From GCA-020345945 sp964596985 (GTDB lineage: Archaea; Thermoproteota; Bathyarchaeia; RBG-16-48-13; GCA-020345945): DNA of 64,000 bases. Positions 43,080 through 51,912 of this stretch are shown in pieces. The first letter of the stretch is position 1. Each line of letters begins with the position of its first letter. The position numbers were made by a program, and so were the translations under genes. The notes beneath the pieces are model-generated. The model saw only the letters and a list, made by a program, of their open reading frames with translations, searched no databases and was not told where the DNA came from. Where the stretch lies: contig CAZQWG010000001.1 in NCBI GenBank assembly GCA_964596985.1, forward strand, positions 1-64,000, given 5' to 3'.

Positions 43080-44530
43080 CAGAGTAGGACCTCGTTGAGA
43101 AGTTGTTTTGCAGCGTGGAGAAAAGAGTCCTCGTGTCCCTTCGGCAGAAGAGCCCCTGCAGCTACGTCGTGCCCTCCCCCTCTTCCCTTCGCAGATTCAG
43201 CCGCTTTCTGCATGATAGTCCCTAAGTTGAGATCTTTCTTCAAAAGGGAGTTCGAGGCTCGAGCTGAGACCTTTACCGTTCCTTCGTCGGTCAAAGCAAG
43301 GGAGATGAGTGGCTTCGAAGGGTCTAGAATACCAGAGGTCACCAGAATCGAGGATACCGATCCTATCATTCTCTCATCTATCACATCCTTTCCCCTCAGG
43401 ATATAACACGACTCCGTCTCCTCAATGTTTCCTTGACGGCTGGTAGCCCACTCCAAGTACTCGGCCAATTTTTTACGGTATTCGCTCAGAGCGGATTCTG
43501 CTTCGGACAGGGTGGAACCCCTGTCACCCATGCAGATTGCGAGAGCCAAACCAGTTTTCTTAGTACGGGCGCAGGCGTTTAGCAGAGAAGAGAATTCTCG
43601 CCCATCCCTCAATGAAGTCGATTCTTCCTCTTGGAGAAGAGTGTAGACCTGCCCAACCAGTTTCAAAGCGGAAGAGCTGGATGAGCCGACGTCAAGCATA
43701 TACTCGACTAGTTTGGAGAAGAGAAGCTGTTTTTCATCTTTGCTGAACTCTGCCAGCGTTCTCCACCTGTCCCCATCCTTCAACTGGAAGCCGAGGTTCA
43801 CTAGGAAGCCAAGGCACTTGTCCTCGTGCCCACTTAGACCCGGGATGAAGGGGTTGGTGGTTAGGGATAGAGCCTTGTGGATAGGTCTGGTCTCACGGCC
43901 GAAGAGGAGAAGATCTTTCTCGATATTGAGGACGCCAGCATTCACGCCGTCTTCAACTATCGAGGCGTTAAGCCCTCCAAGCCTATGTTCCTCGTTCTTA
44001 TCCTGAAAGTCTCCTAGAGCACCAACGACAGCAATCGGAGATAAGTCGATATTCCTAGGATCAAGATTCTTTGCGACGAAGTAAGCCACCCCAGAGCCGC
44101 TGACTTCCCTAGCACCATCGAAACCAGCAGAATGAGGGTTCGCATGGACTAATCCGGGGAAAGGATCTCCCGAGGGTTCATGGTGATCCAAGACAACGAG
44201 CTCTACCTTTCCCAGATATTCCCCGAGAAGGTCAAGGTAACCGCCACCAAGATCTGTGAAGATACAAGGGGAAGGCGTGTCTGAAGCGATCTCCTCGATT
44301 AGAGGAGCGCTGATCTGCCTTACAACCCGAATTCTGAAGTTTGCACCCAAACGGTTCAGGCATCTCCCAACTATCGCACCCGAGGAGATGCCGTCCGCGT
44401 CATGATGGCAAAAAACCCGGATGAAGGAGTTCTTCCCAACAAAAGCCTTGATTAAAGATGCGGCTTCGTGAATAGATTCAAAAAAGTGTTCCAGTTGCTT
44501 GTCCTTGCTGGACTGCATGGCTGACCCCAA
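43079..44530 (-). CDS. Archaeal RecJ-like exonuclease (GAN / DHH-DHHA1)
   Basis: The 483-residue protein has DHH motif 'IRVFCHHDADGISSGAIVGR', 'CIFTDLGGG', 'LVVLDHHEPSG' and DHHA1 'GRGGGHDVAAGALLPKG' at the C-terminus. Between them is a long insertion domain typical of the archaeal RecJ/GAN group that associates with the GINS-MCM replication helicase. It acts on single-stranded DNA (or RNA) from the 5' end. It overlaps the Pcc1-like gene by one base and follows uS15 closely. Confidence 0.88.
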   Translation of the reverse strand: MGSAMQSSKDKQLEHFFESIHEAASLIKAFVGKNSFIRVFCHHDADGISSGAIVGRCLNRLGANFRIRVVRQISAPLIEEIASDTPSPCIFTDLGGGYLDLLGEYLGKVELVVLDHHEPSGDPFPGLVHANPHSAGFDGAREVSGSGVAYFVAKNLDPRNIDLSPIAVVGALGDFQDKNEEHRLGGLNASIVEDGVNAGVLNIEKDLLLFGRETRPIHKALSLTTNPFIPGLSGHEDKCLGFLVNLGFQLKDGDRWRTLAEFSKDEKQLLFSKLVEYMLDVGSSSSSALKLVGQVYTLLQEEESTSLRDGREFSSLLNACARTKKTGLALAICMGDRGSTLSEAESALSEYRKKLAEYLEWATSRQGNIEETESCYILRGKDVIDERMIGSVSSILVTSGILDPSKPLISLALTDEGTVKVSARASNSLLKKDLNLGTIMQKAAESAKGRGGGHDVAAGALLPKGHEDSFLHAAKQLLNEVLL

Positions 44531-44536
44531 GGAAAG

Positions 44537-44986
44537 CTAGGTAGGAATATACCTACTGTAAGAGTATTTATAGTCCGCAGGCAGGACTCCAGTTTGCCTG
44601 TAGTACTTTACCAGGCGATGGATCTTCGATTCGATTATCTGCAGACTACGCCTATTGTAGGCGTCCACACCGCTCTTCTCCAGATGCCTTCTCAACCGAG
44701 CCGCCCTACGAATAAGGTTGTTGAGATCCTCAGGAAGCGTGGGCGCCAAATCTGCCTCCTCGAGTATCTGCGAGATGCTCTTTCCAGCTATGGACTTCAC
44801 CAATGGAACCCCGTGTTGATCTCGAAGAATTTCCCCTATTCTAGACGCAGATCTACCCTCCTTGGCAAGTTTCACTACAAGCGACTCGACCTCTTCGGGG
44901 CGATAATCGCACCAGTAGGGCGGTCTCTTCGAGACCGGACGATTCGACTGAGATTTCCCTCTTTTATGAGCATGTATTCTTGCCAA
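44537..44986 (-). CDS. rps15: 30S ribosomal protein uS15
   Basis: The 149-residue archaeal-length uS15 has 'MARIHAHKRGKSQSNRPVSK', 'PPYWCDYRPEEVESLVVKLA' and 'LIRRAARLRRHLEKSGVDAY' with 'RLVKYYRQTGVLPADYKY'. It binds the central domain of 16S rRNA. The end is six bases from RecJ. Confidence 0.96.
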   Translation of the reverse strand: MARIHAHKRGKSQSNRPVSKRPPYWCDYRPEEVESLVVKLAKEGRSASRIGEILRDQHGVPLVKSIAGKSISQILEEADLAPTLPEDLNNLIRRAARLRRHLEKSGVDAYNRRSLQIIESKIHRLVKYYRQTGVLPADYKYSYSRYIPT

Positions 44987-45075
44987 AGATCGGCACCGAA
45001 ACTTTTCATAACGAGAGGAGGGACCGTATTTAAGGATTGCCGGATACGCCTCGCGGTCCGCGAGTTGGTATGGAA

Positions 45076-45651
45076 CTATCTCCTAGATAAGTACCATTCC
45101 GCGAATCTTCGAGTAGCTCTTGACCTATGAGATAGCCTATTCTTTTCTTCTACGCTCATCTGCCCAAAGGTCTTGCCGTCACCTTCCTCAGGAATAAATA
45201 TCGGATCGAAACCGAATCCTCCAGACCCAGATGATCTCTCGGAGATTCTCCCAAGAACAGTCCCCTGAAACGAGGTGGGTTGACCGTTCTGTTGGAGATA
45301 GACTAAGACCGACTGGAAGTAGGCTGTTCTGGGGTCCGAATCCTTCATTAAACGTAGAATCCCTGAGTTGCCTAAGGTTCCAAATACGTAGGAGGAGTAT
45401 GGACCAGGGAATCCTTTGAGCGAGTCGATAAAGAGACCAGAATCCTCAACGATAGCCATTCCGCCACGAAGGTCTACTACCTCTTTGACACTGACTGTTG
45501 CAATCTCCTCGAGACTGTCGGACTGAATCTCGAAACCCTTGACATCTTCACGCTCAACAGTAATACCATACTCGAGTAGGATACTGGAGATCTCCTGGTA
45601 CTTGTGGGTATTGCTTGTAGCAAAGAGAATCGGCTCATCTGAGCGAGACAT
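45076..45651 (-). CDS. rdgB: XTP/dITP (non-canonical purine NTP) pyrophosphatase
   Basis: The 191-residue HAM1/RdgB-type protein has 'ILFATSNTHKYQEISSILLE', the conserved 'VEDSGLFIDSLKGFPGPYSS', 'GTVLGRISERSSGSGGFGFD' and 'KNRLSHRSRATRRFAEWYLS'. It cleans the nucleotide pool of deaminated purines. ATG 45651 follows an excellent GGAGGAGGGG element within the end of the Bud32 gene, so the pair overlaps by 17 bases and is translationally coupled. Confidence 0.94.
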   Translation of the reverse strand: MSRSDEPILFATSNTHKYQEISSILLEYGITVEREDVKGFEIQSDSLEEIATVSVKEVVDLRGGMAIVEDSGLFIDSLKGFPGPYSSYVFGTLGNSGILRLMKDSDPRTAYFQSVLVYLQQNGQPTSFQGTVLGRISERSSGSGGFGFDPIFIPEEGDGKTFGQMSVEEKNRLSHRSRATRRFAEWYLSRR

Positions 45652-46330
45652 ATCTTCCCCTCCTCCCTATTTCATCCACCCTCCTCAGAACCGCATCGGC
45701 TTCATCTCGACCCAGTTCCTTCCTATAACCGATTACTGTGCCCTGGAAGAAATCCGTTGCGTTGGAATAGTGAGTACTCATAAGAATCGTCCTGAAAATG
45801 TGCAAATCCACTCCTCGCGTCTCAAGGATGGTTGAACGTTCGCCGAGACCAAAATCTAGAAGGCAGATCTCTCCACTAGAGGTAAGTATCATATTTGATG
45901 TGGTTAAGTCACCATGCACAATACCGGCCTTGTGGAGGGCCCCTATTTTAGTGCCCAGCTGTCTTGACAGGTTACTCAGCTGTGAAGGTTCCAGATCGTC
46001 CAAGACGTCTTTCAGGCGGTCCCCCGAAACATACTCCATAATAATGGAAGTGGACTCCAAGTCAATAGAGTAGATCAGGGGTGTCGCCACTCCTGCCAGT
46101 TTCGCTTCATGAAGAAGACATGATTCGTGGATGGTACGGAACTGTCGTATCTTAAGGTCTAGACTCGGAATACGGTAGTGCTTTACAATCCTACGTTTGA
46201 CAACCACATCTAAATCGTGCCACTTGAGACGGTAGAGGACCGCTTCGGCTCCTCTCCGTACTAATCGACTTCCAGGTGGAGAGGCTTCGGAGAGATTCTT
46301 GTGATTGATAGACGATCGCCGAAAACCCAT
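45635..46330 (-). CDS. bud32: KEOPS kinase Bud32
   Basis: The 231-residue RIO-like small kinase has 'LVRRGAEAVLYRLKWHDLDV', 'VKRRIVKHYRIPSLDLKIRQ', 'SIIMEYVSGDRLKDVLDDL', the catalytic 'AGIVHGDLTTSNMIL' and 'ICLLDFGLG'. Bud32 activates Kae1 within KEOPS for t6A37 synthesis. Kae1 is a separate gene on the opposite strand 300 bp away, not the Kae1-Bud32 fusion seen in many euryarchaea. Confidence 0.95.
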   Translation of the reverse strand: MGFRRSSINHKNLSEASPPGSRLVRRGAEAVLYRLKWHDLDVVVKRRIVKHYRIPSLDLKIRQFRTIHESCLLHEAKLAGVATPLIYSIDLESTSIIMEYVSGDRLKDVLDDLEPSQLSNLSRQLGTKIGALHKAGIVHGDLTTSNMILTSSGEICLLDFGLGERSTILETRGVDLHIFRTILMSTHYSNATDFFQGTVIGYRKELGRDEADAVLRRVDEIGRRGRYVSLR

Positions 46331-46453
46331 CTGCCATCCCGTATCTTCTTGCAGCTGCGCTAATTAGGATTATCTGAGTAGAAACCGAGATAAGAGATAC
46401 CTCGAATCTATCCCTAATCACACGAAGAGAGGAAACTCCAGGACGATACAACT

Positions 46454-46666
46454 ATGAAAAGAGATTCTCAGCAGGACAAGGAGAATCGTTCAAGAACTAT
46501 CTGGAAAGAGAACATCATAATAGGGGTTATATTCATCGTCATCGGTGTCGCCGGATTCATATATGGCTGGGAGAAAGAATCCGTCCTTGGGGCCCTAACT
46601 TGGGTTACCGCATTCGTGTTGATAGGACTGTATTCCTTCTTGGTGCTTGTCCGTGAAGAATACTGA
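46454..46666 (+). CDS. Small two-helix membrane protein
   Basis: A 70-residue protein: charged N-terminus (KRDSQQDKENRSR), membrane helix 'NIIIGVIFIVIGVAGFIYGW', short loop and second helix 'LTWVTAFVLIGLYSFLVL'. It diverges from Bud32 and overlaps the Kae1 start by about 14-20 bases, so it is probably cotranscribed with kae1. I do not recognise the family. Confidence 0.6.
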   Translation: MKRDSQQDKENRSRTIWKENIIIGVIFIVIGVAGFIYGWEKESVLGALTWVTAFVLIGLYSFLVLVREEY

Positions 46667-47657
46667 AAGAGAAATTCTGGGTCTAGGAATAGAGAGTACG
46701 GCACATACATTCGGAGCAAGTGTGGCATCCTCAACAAGGGGAGTGCTCACAGACTTCAAACGCGTATATATTCCGCCACCAGGGAAAGGAATACATCCAA
46801 GAGAAGCCGCTCAACACCATGCCTCGGTGGCAGCTACAGTAGTAAAAAAGGCTTTGACTCTGGAGGATAATCAACTAGCTAGAATAGACCTCGTAGGTTT
46901 CTCAAGAGGACCCGGGCTAGGACCCTGCTTGAGGACCGGGGCTACCGTGGCACGATCGATCGCCACGTATCTCTCACTTCCGCTCGTCCCTATTCACCAC
47001 GCGATCGGGCACATCGAGATAACAATGAAAGCCTCAGGACACAAAGATCCGTTAGTCATACTTGTTTCTGGAGGACACACTTGCATAACGGCATTCTCTA
47101 ACGGGAGATGGAGAATCTTCGGCGAAACGGAAGATATCACTTTAGGCAATCTATTGGACATGTTCGCTAGGGAAGTCGGAATGCCTTCCCCGGGAGGAAC
47201 AGCAATAGAAAAGATGGCTGAAAAGGGAAAAAAATTCGTCGACCTCCCATACGTGCAGAAAGGAAACGACGTTTCGTATTCAGGTTTACTGACCGCAGCA
47301 AAACGAATGATCGGTACAGAGAGACTTGAAGATATCTGCTATTCGATTCAAGAAGTCTCGTTCTCTACTCTCGCAGAAGCTGCCGAGCGAGCCCTCGCGC
47401 ACACAGAGAAGAGAGAAGTTCTATTGGTAGGAGGCGTAGCTGCCAACAGACGTCTCCGCGAGATGATTGCAATCATTTCAGAGGAACACGGAGCTAGATA
47501 CTTCTGCGCCCCAGACCAGTACAGCGGGGATTGTGGCGCACAGATTTCATGGACCTCGGTCCTTGCATACATGTCAGGAGTGAGGATCGAGAATTCAAAG
47601 AGCTTCGTGAAACCGAAATGGAGGATTGACGAGGTACCGGTCCCGTGGCGAAGCTAG
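46647..47657 (+). CDS. kae1: KEOPS tRNA N6-threonylcarbamoyladenosine synthase Kae1
   Basis: The 336-residue ASKHA-fold enzyme has 'LGLGIESTAHTFGASVAS', metal-binding 'PIHHAIGHIEI' (HxxxH), 'LVILVSGGHTCITAFSNGRW' and 'GDCGAQISWTSVLAYMSGVR'. It transfers threonylcarbamoyl to A37 of tRNA. Start TTG 46647 or GTG 46653; both overlap the small membrane protein's end. The gene is followed 83 bp later by aIF5B. No Bud32 domain is fused. Confidence 0.95.
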   Translation: MSVKNTEREILGLGIESTAHTFGASVASSTRGVLTDFKRVYIPPPGKGIHPREAAQHHASVAATVVKKALTLEDNQLARIDLVGFSRGPGLGPCLRTGATVARSIATYLSLPLVPIHHAIGHIEITMKASGHKDPLVILVSGGHTCITAFSNGRWRIFGETEDITLGNLLDMFAREVGMPSPGGTAIEKMAEKGKKFVDLPYVQKGNDVSYSGLLTAAKRMIGTERLEDICYSIQEVSFSTLAEAAERALAHTEKREVLLVGGVAANRRLREMIAIISEEHGARYFCAPDQYSGDCGAQISWTSVLAYMSGVRIENSKSFVKPKWRIDEVPVPWRS

Positions 47658-47681
47658 TCAGGTACTCAAGAAGGTGTAAGG

Positions 47682-47690
47682 GTTATAATT
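47682..47690 (+). promoter_or_regulatory. TATA-like element upstream of aIF5B
   Basis: GTTATAATT lies 50-60 nt before the TTG start at 47741, allowing a short leader with GGAG at 47729-47732 as ribosome-binding site. Confidence 0.4.
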
Positions 47691-47740
47691 CAGTTGCCAC
47701 CAAGATAACCTAAAAACGAAAACGATAAGGAGTGAGGCTA

Positions 47741-49588
47741 TTGCCGAACAGACAGCCAATAGTGGTCGTTCTAGGTCATAGGTCCACGCATAAGACACAA
47801 AGCGTAGACCGACCAAGTAGATCATGGTAAGACCACTCTACTGGACAAGATGAGAGGGACGGCCGTAGCCCTTAGAGAGCCTGGGGAAATGATCGTGGGA
47901 AGCAACTGTTTCGGCGAGTTCAAACCCAGCATATAGGGGCAAGCCACTTTCCTCCTGACACACTGAAGAAGATCTGCGGCCCAGTATTGACTGAGCTTGG
48001 AGTCCGCGTTAACATTCCAGGTCTACTTGTCATAGACACGCCAGGACACAGCTCATTTGTCAACCTAAGAAAAAGAGGAGGATCGATAGCCGACATAGCT
48101 ATCCTCGTAATCGATCTCAACGAAGGCGTCGAGGCCCAAACCCGCGAATGTATCGACCTCCTAAAGACATTCAAGACACCCTTCCTTATCGCGGCAAACA
48201 AACTGGATCTGATCCCAGGCTGGAAGCCTTCACCCACTAGTACAGTCATAAAGAATGCGAAAGAGCAGGACGAATTCGTTCGAAGGGAGTTTGAAGGCAA
48301 GGTCTACACTCTGATTGGCAGCCTATCTGGACTCGGATTCAAAGGAGAACTCTACAACAGAGTCACCGATTTCACAAAGACGGTCGCAATAGTACCGGTA
48401 AGCGCAAAGACAGGAGAAGGCATACCCGAGCTTCTCTCTGTTCTGATTGGACTGACCCAACAGTACATGAAGGAAAGACTCTCTGTAACCGAGGGGGCAG
48501 CCCAAGGCTCGGTATTGGAAGTGTCCGAAGAAACAGGACTCGGAACCACAATAAACGTCGTGATCTACGACGGGATTCTGAGACAGGGAGATCCCATCAT
48601 ACTTGGTGGAAGGGATGAAGTGATTACGACGAAGGTTCGAGCCCTTCTATTACCTAAACCCTTGGACGAGATGAAAGACCCAAGGGACAAGTTCACACCA
48701 GTCCGCGAAGTTGCGGCGGCGGCGGGCATAAAGATCGCCGCGCCAAACCTTGAGGGGGCCCTCGCAGGCTCCCCCTTCTATTCGGCTACAAACGAGGAAG
48801 ACACCGACAGATACGTGAAGCAGGTATCCGATGAAATAGAGAAACTCAGAGTATCGACAGATAATATAGGGATCGTCCTAAAAACAGACACCCTTGGTTC
48901 GCTGGAGGCAATCATAGCAGAACTCGAGAGAAATGGAGTAGCGATAAGACTCGCCGACGTTGGAGACATATCTAGAAGAGAAATAGTTGAGGCAGACTCA
49001 GTAAAACAGAGAGACGCAATCCACGGAGTGATTCTCGGATTCAACGTAAAGCTCCTGGCCGACGCCAAGAAAGAGGCTCAGAATAGACGTATCAAAGTAT
49101 TCCAACATAACATAATCTACCATCTGGTAGACGAATACATAGCGTGGGCCAATGAAGAGAGAGCGAGGAGAATTCAGAAAGGGTTGGAGAACCTTGTCAT
49201 GCCAGGCAAGATCAAGATCATGCCAGGCTACGTCTTCCACAGGAGCAAGCCTGCAATAGTCGGGGTCGAAGTGATCGCAGGGAGACTGAGGACAAGAGCC
49301 ATGGTCATGAATATCGAAGGACACGAGGTTGGTCAAGTATCCCAGATCCAAGACCGCAAAGAGAACCTCGCCGAAGCAAAAAAGGGAATGAAGATAGCCG
49401 TATCGCTGAAAGGACCAATCGTCGGCAGGCAGATTCACGAAGGCGACCTACTCTACGTACGGGTACCCGAAGAACACGTCAGAATACTTCTGAGCAGATT
49501 CGAAGAAGAGCTTGACGAAGGGGAGATAGAGACGTTACACGAGCTCATAGAGATTATGAGAAAGGAAGACCCGTTCTGGGGAATCTAG
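47741..49588 (+). CDS. infB: Translation initiation factor aIF5B with two tRNA-type introns
   Basis: Exons 47741-47779, 47817-47891 and 47924-49588 join to a 592-residue protein, the normal aIF5B size. Exon 1 reads 'PNRQPIVVVLGH', exon 2 'VDHGKTTLLDKMRGTAVALR' and EPGEM, exon 3 'TQHIGASHFPPDTLKKICGP'. Together they give the unbroken P-loop GHVDHGKTT and switch I. The unspliced frame stops at TAA 47828-47830. Later motifs are G3 'VIDTPGHSSFVNLRKRGGSI', G4 'NKLDLIPGW' and the C-terminal domains. aIF5B promotes subunit joining at initiation. TTG 47741 follows GGAG. The first ATG in continuous sequence is 47987, so standard calls miss the P-loop. Confidence 0.96.
47780..47816 (+). other. 37-nt BHB-type intron 1 in aIF5B
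   Basis: This is a canonical archaeal bulge-helix-bulge. Exon helix UCUA/UAGA (47770-47773 with 47818-47821); central helix GGUC/GACC (47774-47777 with 47811-47814); three-base bulges AUA (47778-47780) and AAG (47815-47817); intron helix GGUC-C-ACGC with GCGU-A-GACC (one C-A mismatch), 12-nt loop. Cutting after the second base of each bulge gives CAU|GUA and restores the P-loop codons Gly-His-Val-Asp-His-Gly-Lys. Confidence 0.93.
47892..47923 (+). other. 32-nt BHB-type intron 2 in aIF5B
   Basis: Exon helix CUGGG/CCCAG is perfect over 5 bp (47881-47885 with 47925-47929). Bulges are UGA (47890-47892) and AAA (47922-47924). The central helix GAAA/GUUC (47886-47889 with 47918-47921) has three pairs and one A-G mismatch. 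The intron helix spans 47893-47901 with 47909-47917, with one mismatch, one or two wobbles and a 7-nt loop. Cutting after the second bulge base gives AUG|ACC, restoring Gly-Glu-Met-Thr-Gln-His-Ile-Gly-Ala of switch I. Confidence 0.88.
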
Positions 49589-49691
49589 CTTCATAAAGAA
49601 ATGAAAAGTCAAGGACCGAACCTCGTACTTGGAAATGTTAATAAGCGGTCGTTTCCCTCGCTATACCTCACAACTCTAGAGGTTCCTCCTA

Positions 49692-50132
49692 TTGCCCAAA
49701 TTTAAACTAATAATCTCAGATATAGAGACGGGAAAGTCTCAGACCCTTGAGATCGACGATGCCAAAGGACAGGTCATGATTGGAAGAAGAATCGGTGATA
49801 CCGTCGACGGCTCGGTAGTTGACATGAAGGGTAGGACATTCCAGATAACAGGAGGATCGGACAAAGACGGGTTCCCTATGAGGAGAAGCATTCACGGAGG
49901 AATACGGATAGGCGCAATACTCTCCGATGGACCCGGATTTCACCCTCGTTCTCACGGAGAAAGAAAGAGGAAGATGGTCAGAGGCGACACAATTACAGAA
50001 GACATTTCCCAAATAAACATGAAAGCGTTCAAGACAACAAAAGAAGAGACGAAAACCAAGAGAAGAAGAAAGAAAGCTGGGACCAAGAAAGACAAAGACC
50101 AGCAAAGTAAGAAGAAGACCAAGAAAAGCTGA
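49692..50132 (+). CDS. rps6e: 30S ribosomal protein eS6 (S6e)
   Basis: The 146-residue protein has 'LIISDIETGKSQTLEIDDAK', 'MIGRRIGDTVDGSVVDMKGR', 'GGSDKDGFPMRRSIHGGIRI' and 'RSHGERKRKMVRGDTITEDI', plus a lysine-rich C-terminal tail of about 40 residues. The start is TTG 49692. Position between aIF5B and aIF2-gamma is the common archaeal order. Confidence 0.95.
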   Translation: MPKFKLIISDIETGKSQTLEIDDAKGQVMIGRRIGDTVDGSVVDMKGRTFQITGGSDKDGFPMRRSIHGGIRIGAILSDGPGFHPRSHGERKRKMVRGDTITEDISQINMKAFKTTKEETKTKRRRKKAGTKKDKDQQSKKKTKKS

Positions 50133-50140
50133 ATTATTAG

Positions 50141-51403
50141 TTGGGAAGCGGAGTGGGAAAGAAGACACCCAGTAGGCAAGCCGAGATAAATATCGGAACC
50201 GCCGGACACGTGGATCATGGAAAGACAACGCTGATCCAAGCACTAACGGGCTCTTGGGCAGCCAAGCACTCCGAAGAGCTTAGACGTGGCATAACAATCA
50301 AAGTCGGATACGCGGACACCGTCATCTACAAGTGTCCAAAATGCCCTCCACCCGAGTGTTATACTGTTGAAGAGGAATGCCCCAAGTGCGCTGAACCAGC
50401 AGAACCCCAGAGAATGATCAGCTTCGTTGATTGCCCTGGACACGAAGTTCTGATGACAACAATGCTCTCAGGGGCAGCCATTATGGATGGTGCCATACTG
50501 GTCATAGCGGCAGACGAGAAGGTACCCCAACCCCAAACAAGAGAGCATCTAGCCGCACTCGGAGTAATCGGCGTCGAGAAGATCATCGTTATTCAGAATA
50601 AAATCGAATTGATTCCAAAAGACCAGGTTCTCAAGAACTATGAGGAGATCCTCAAATTCCTTGAGGGAACAATAGCAGAAGCCGCCCCGATAATCCCTAC
50701 ATCAGCACTCCACAAAACAAACATCGACGTACTTCTGGAAGCAATTGAAAAGAAAATGCCCACGCCGAAGAGAGACCTCTCAAAACCACCCAGAATGTAC
50801 GTAGTGAGGTCTTTCGACGTCAACAAACCAGGGATTCAAGCGGATAAAATCCTAGGAGGCGTCCTGGGAGGATCGCTTCAACAAGGAGTCCTTAAAGACG
50901 GGGACGAGGTTGAGATCAGACCCGGAATCAGATCAGAATCAAAAGGGAGAACAGAATACGAACCCCTCTTCTCCGAAGTAGTAACCCTTTATGCAGGAGG
51001 ACAAAGAGTGAAAAAGGCTACATGCGGAGGTCTCGTAGGAATCGGAACGAAACTCGATCCTTCACTCACAAAAGCCGACGGACTCGTTGGAAACGCCGTC
51101 GGCCGACCAGGGACGCTCCCAACCGTCGCCAAACGCCTTGAACTCGAGACCCACCTGTTCAAACAAGCCATCGGAACAAGAGAAATGAGGAAAGTAGAAA
51201 AGATCAAGACAAAGGAATCACTGGTCCTGAATGGGGGAACCGCAGTCACGGTTGGAATCGTCGGTAGAACCAAGAAAGACATGTGCGAAGTTGATTTACG
51301 AAGACCGATCTGCATCGATCAAACGGATAGAGTCGCGATAAGTCGAAAAATAGAGGATAGATGGCGACTGATCGGATACGGAATTGTCAGCGAAATCCAG
51401 TAG
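50141..51403 (+). CDS. eif2g: Translation initiation factor aIF2 subunit gamma
   Basis: The 420-residue GTPase has 'EINIGTAGHVDHGKTTLIQA' (P-loop), zinc knuckle 'YKCPKCPPPECYTVEEECPK', G3 'FVDCPGHEVLMTTMLSGAAI', G4 'IQNKIELIPKDQ' and domains II/III ('SFDVNKPGIQADKILGGVLG'). It delivers initiator Met-tRNA with the alpha and beta subunits. The start is TTG 50141, eight bases after the eS6 stop. In contrast to EF-2 and aIF5B, its P-loop codons are uninterrupted. Confidence 0.96.
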   Translation: MGSGVGKKTPSRQAEINIGTAGHVDHGKTTLIQALTGSWAAKHSEELRRGITIKVGYADTVIYKCPKCPPPECYTVEEECPKCAEPAEPQRMISFVDCPGHEVLMTTMLSGAAIMDGAILVIAADEKVPQPQTREHLAALGVIGVEKIIVIQNKIELIPKDQVLKNYEEILKFLEGTIAEAAPIIPTSALHKTNIDVLLEAIEKKMPTPKRDLSKPPRMYVVRSFDVNKPGIQADKILGGVLGGSLQQGVLKDGDEVEIRPGIRSESKGRTEYEPLFSEVVTLYAGGQRVKKATCGGLVGIGTKLDPSLTKADGLVGNAVGRPGTLPTVAKRLELETHLFKQAIGTREMRKVEKIKTKESLVLNGGTAVTVGIVGRTKKDMCEVDLRRPICIDQTDRVAISRKIEDRWRLIGYGIVSEIQ

Positions 51404-51416
51404 AAGACAAGATAAG

Positions 51417-51827
51417 ATGCCGCTAGGTAGGATACCGCCCCTGCGGGTAATCATCGACTCAAACTTCTTAATAACCCCGGCAAAATACCACATCGACATA
51501 TTCGATGAGATCCCAGAAATCCTAGGGAAAAATGTCGAACTGGTTGTACCAACAGGAGTGTACGAGGAGATTGAGCGAGCCACACGGCAAAAGGGTGCAA
51601 GAAAAGCTTCACTCGCCTTAACCCTCACAAAGAAGTGTAAAATCATCCATGTCCAGACAAGGATGGGGGAGGGAGTTGACGACACCATAGTAAGGCTCGC
51701 TCAGGAATGGGGAAGCCCTGTCGCCACGAACGATCGGTCTTTGAGGAAGAGACTGAGATCCCGAGGAATTCCCGTTCTGAGCATGAGAGGAAAGGGACAA
51801 CTAGAACTCCATGGGGTAATAGAATGA
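51417..51827 (+). CDS. PIN-domain protein, Fcf1/VapC9-like rRNA-processing family
   Basis: The 136-residue PIN domain has 'LRVIIDSNFLITPAKYHIDI' (first aspartate), 'VPTGVYEEIERATRQ' (glutamates), 'GVDDTIVRLAQEWGSPVATN' and 'DRSLRKRLRSRGIPVLSMRG' (acidic cluster). Archaeal homologues located between aIF2-gamma and Rpo7 resemble the eukaryotic pre-rRNA endonuclease Utp24/Fcf1. The frame is open to 51384 inside aIF2-gamma. ATG 51417 gives the family's normal start. Confidence 0.88.
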   Translation: MPLGRIPPLRVIIDSNFLITPAKYHIDIFDEIPEILGKNVELVVPTGVYEEIERATRQKGARKASLALTLTKKCKIIHVQTRMGEGVDDTIVRLAQEWGSPVATNDRSLRKRLRSRGIPVLSMRGKGQLELHGVIE

Positions 51828-51848
51828 GAGACGCAGGGAATCCCCAAA

Positions 51849-51860
51849 GAATATAAAGGG
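51849..51860 (+). promoter_or_regulatory. TATA-box upstream of rpo7
   Basis: GAATATAAAGGG, a strong archaeal TATA match, lies about 55-60 nt before ATG 51913 in the gap after the PIN gene, suggesting an internal promoter for rpo7-spt4-dephospho-CoA kinase. Confidence 0.5.
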
Positions 51861-51912
51861 TACCACAACTCTTAGTCAGCCCGAAACAACTGAAAAAGGT
51901 CTATCCCAGACT

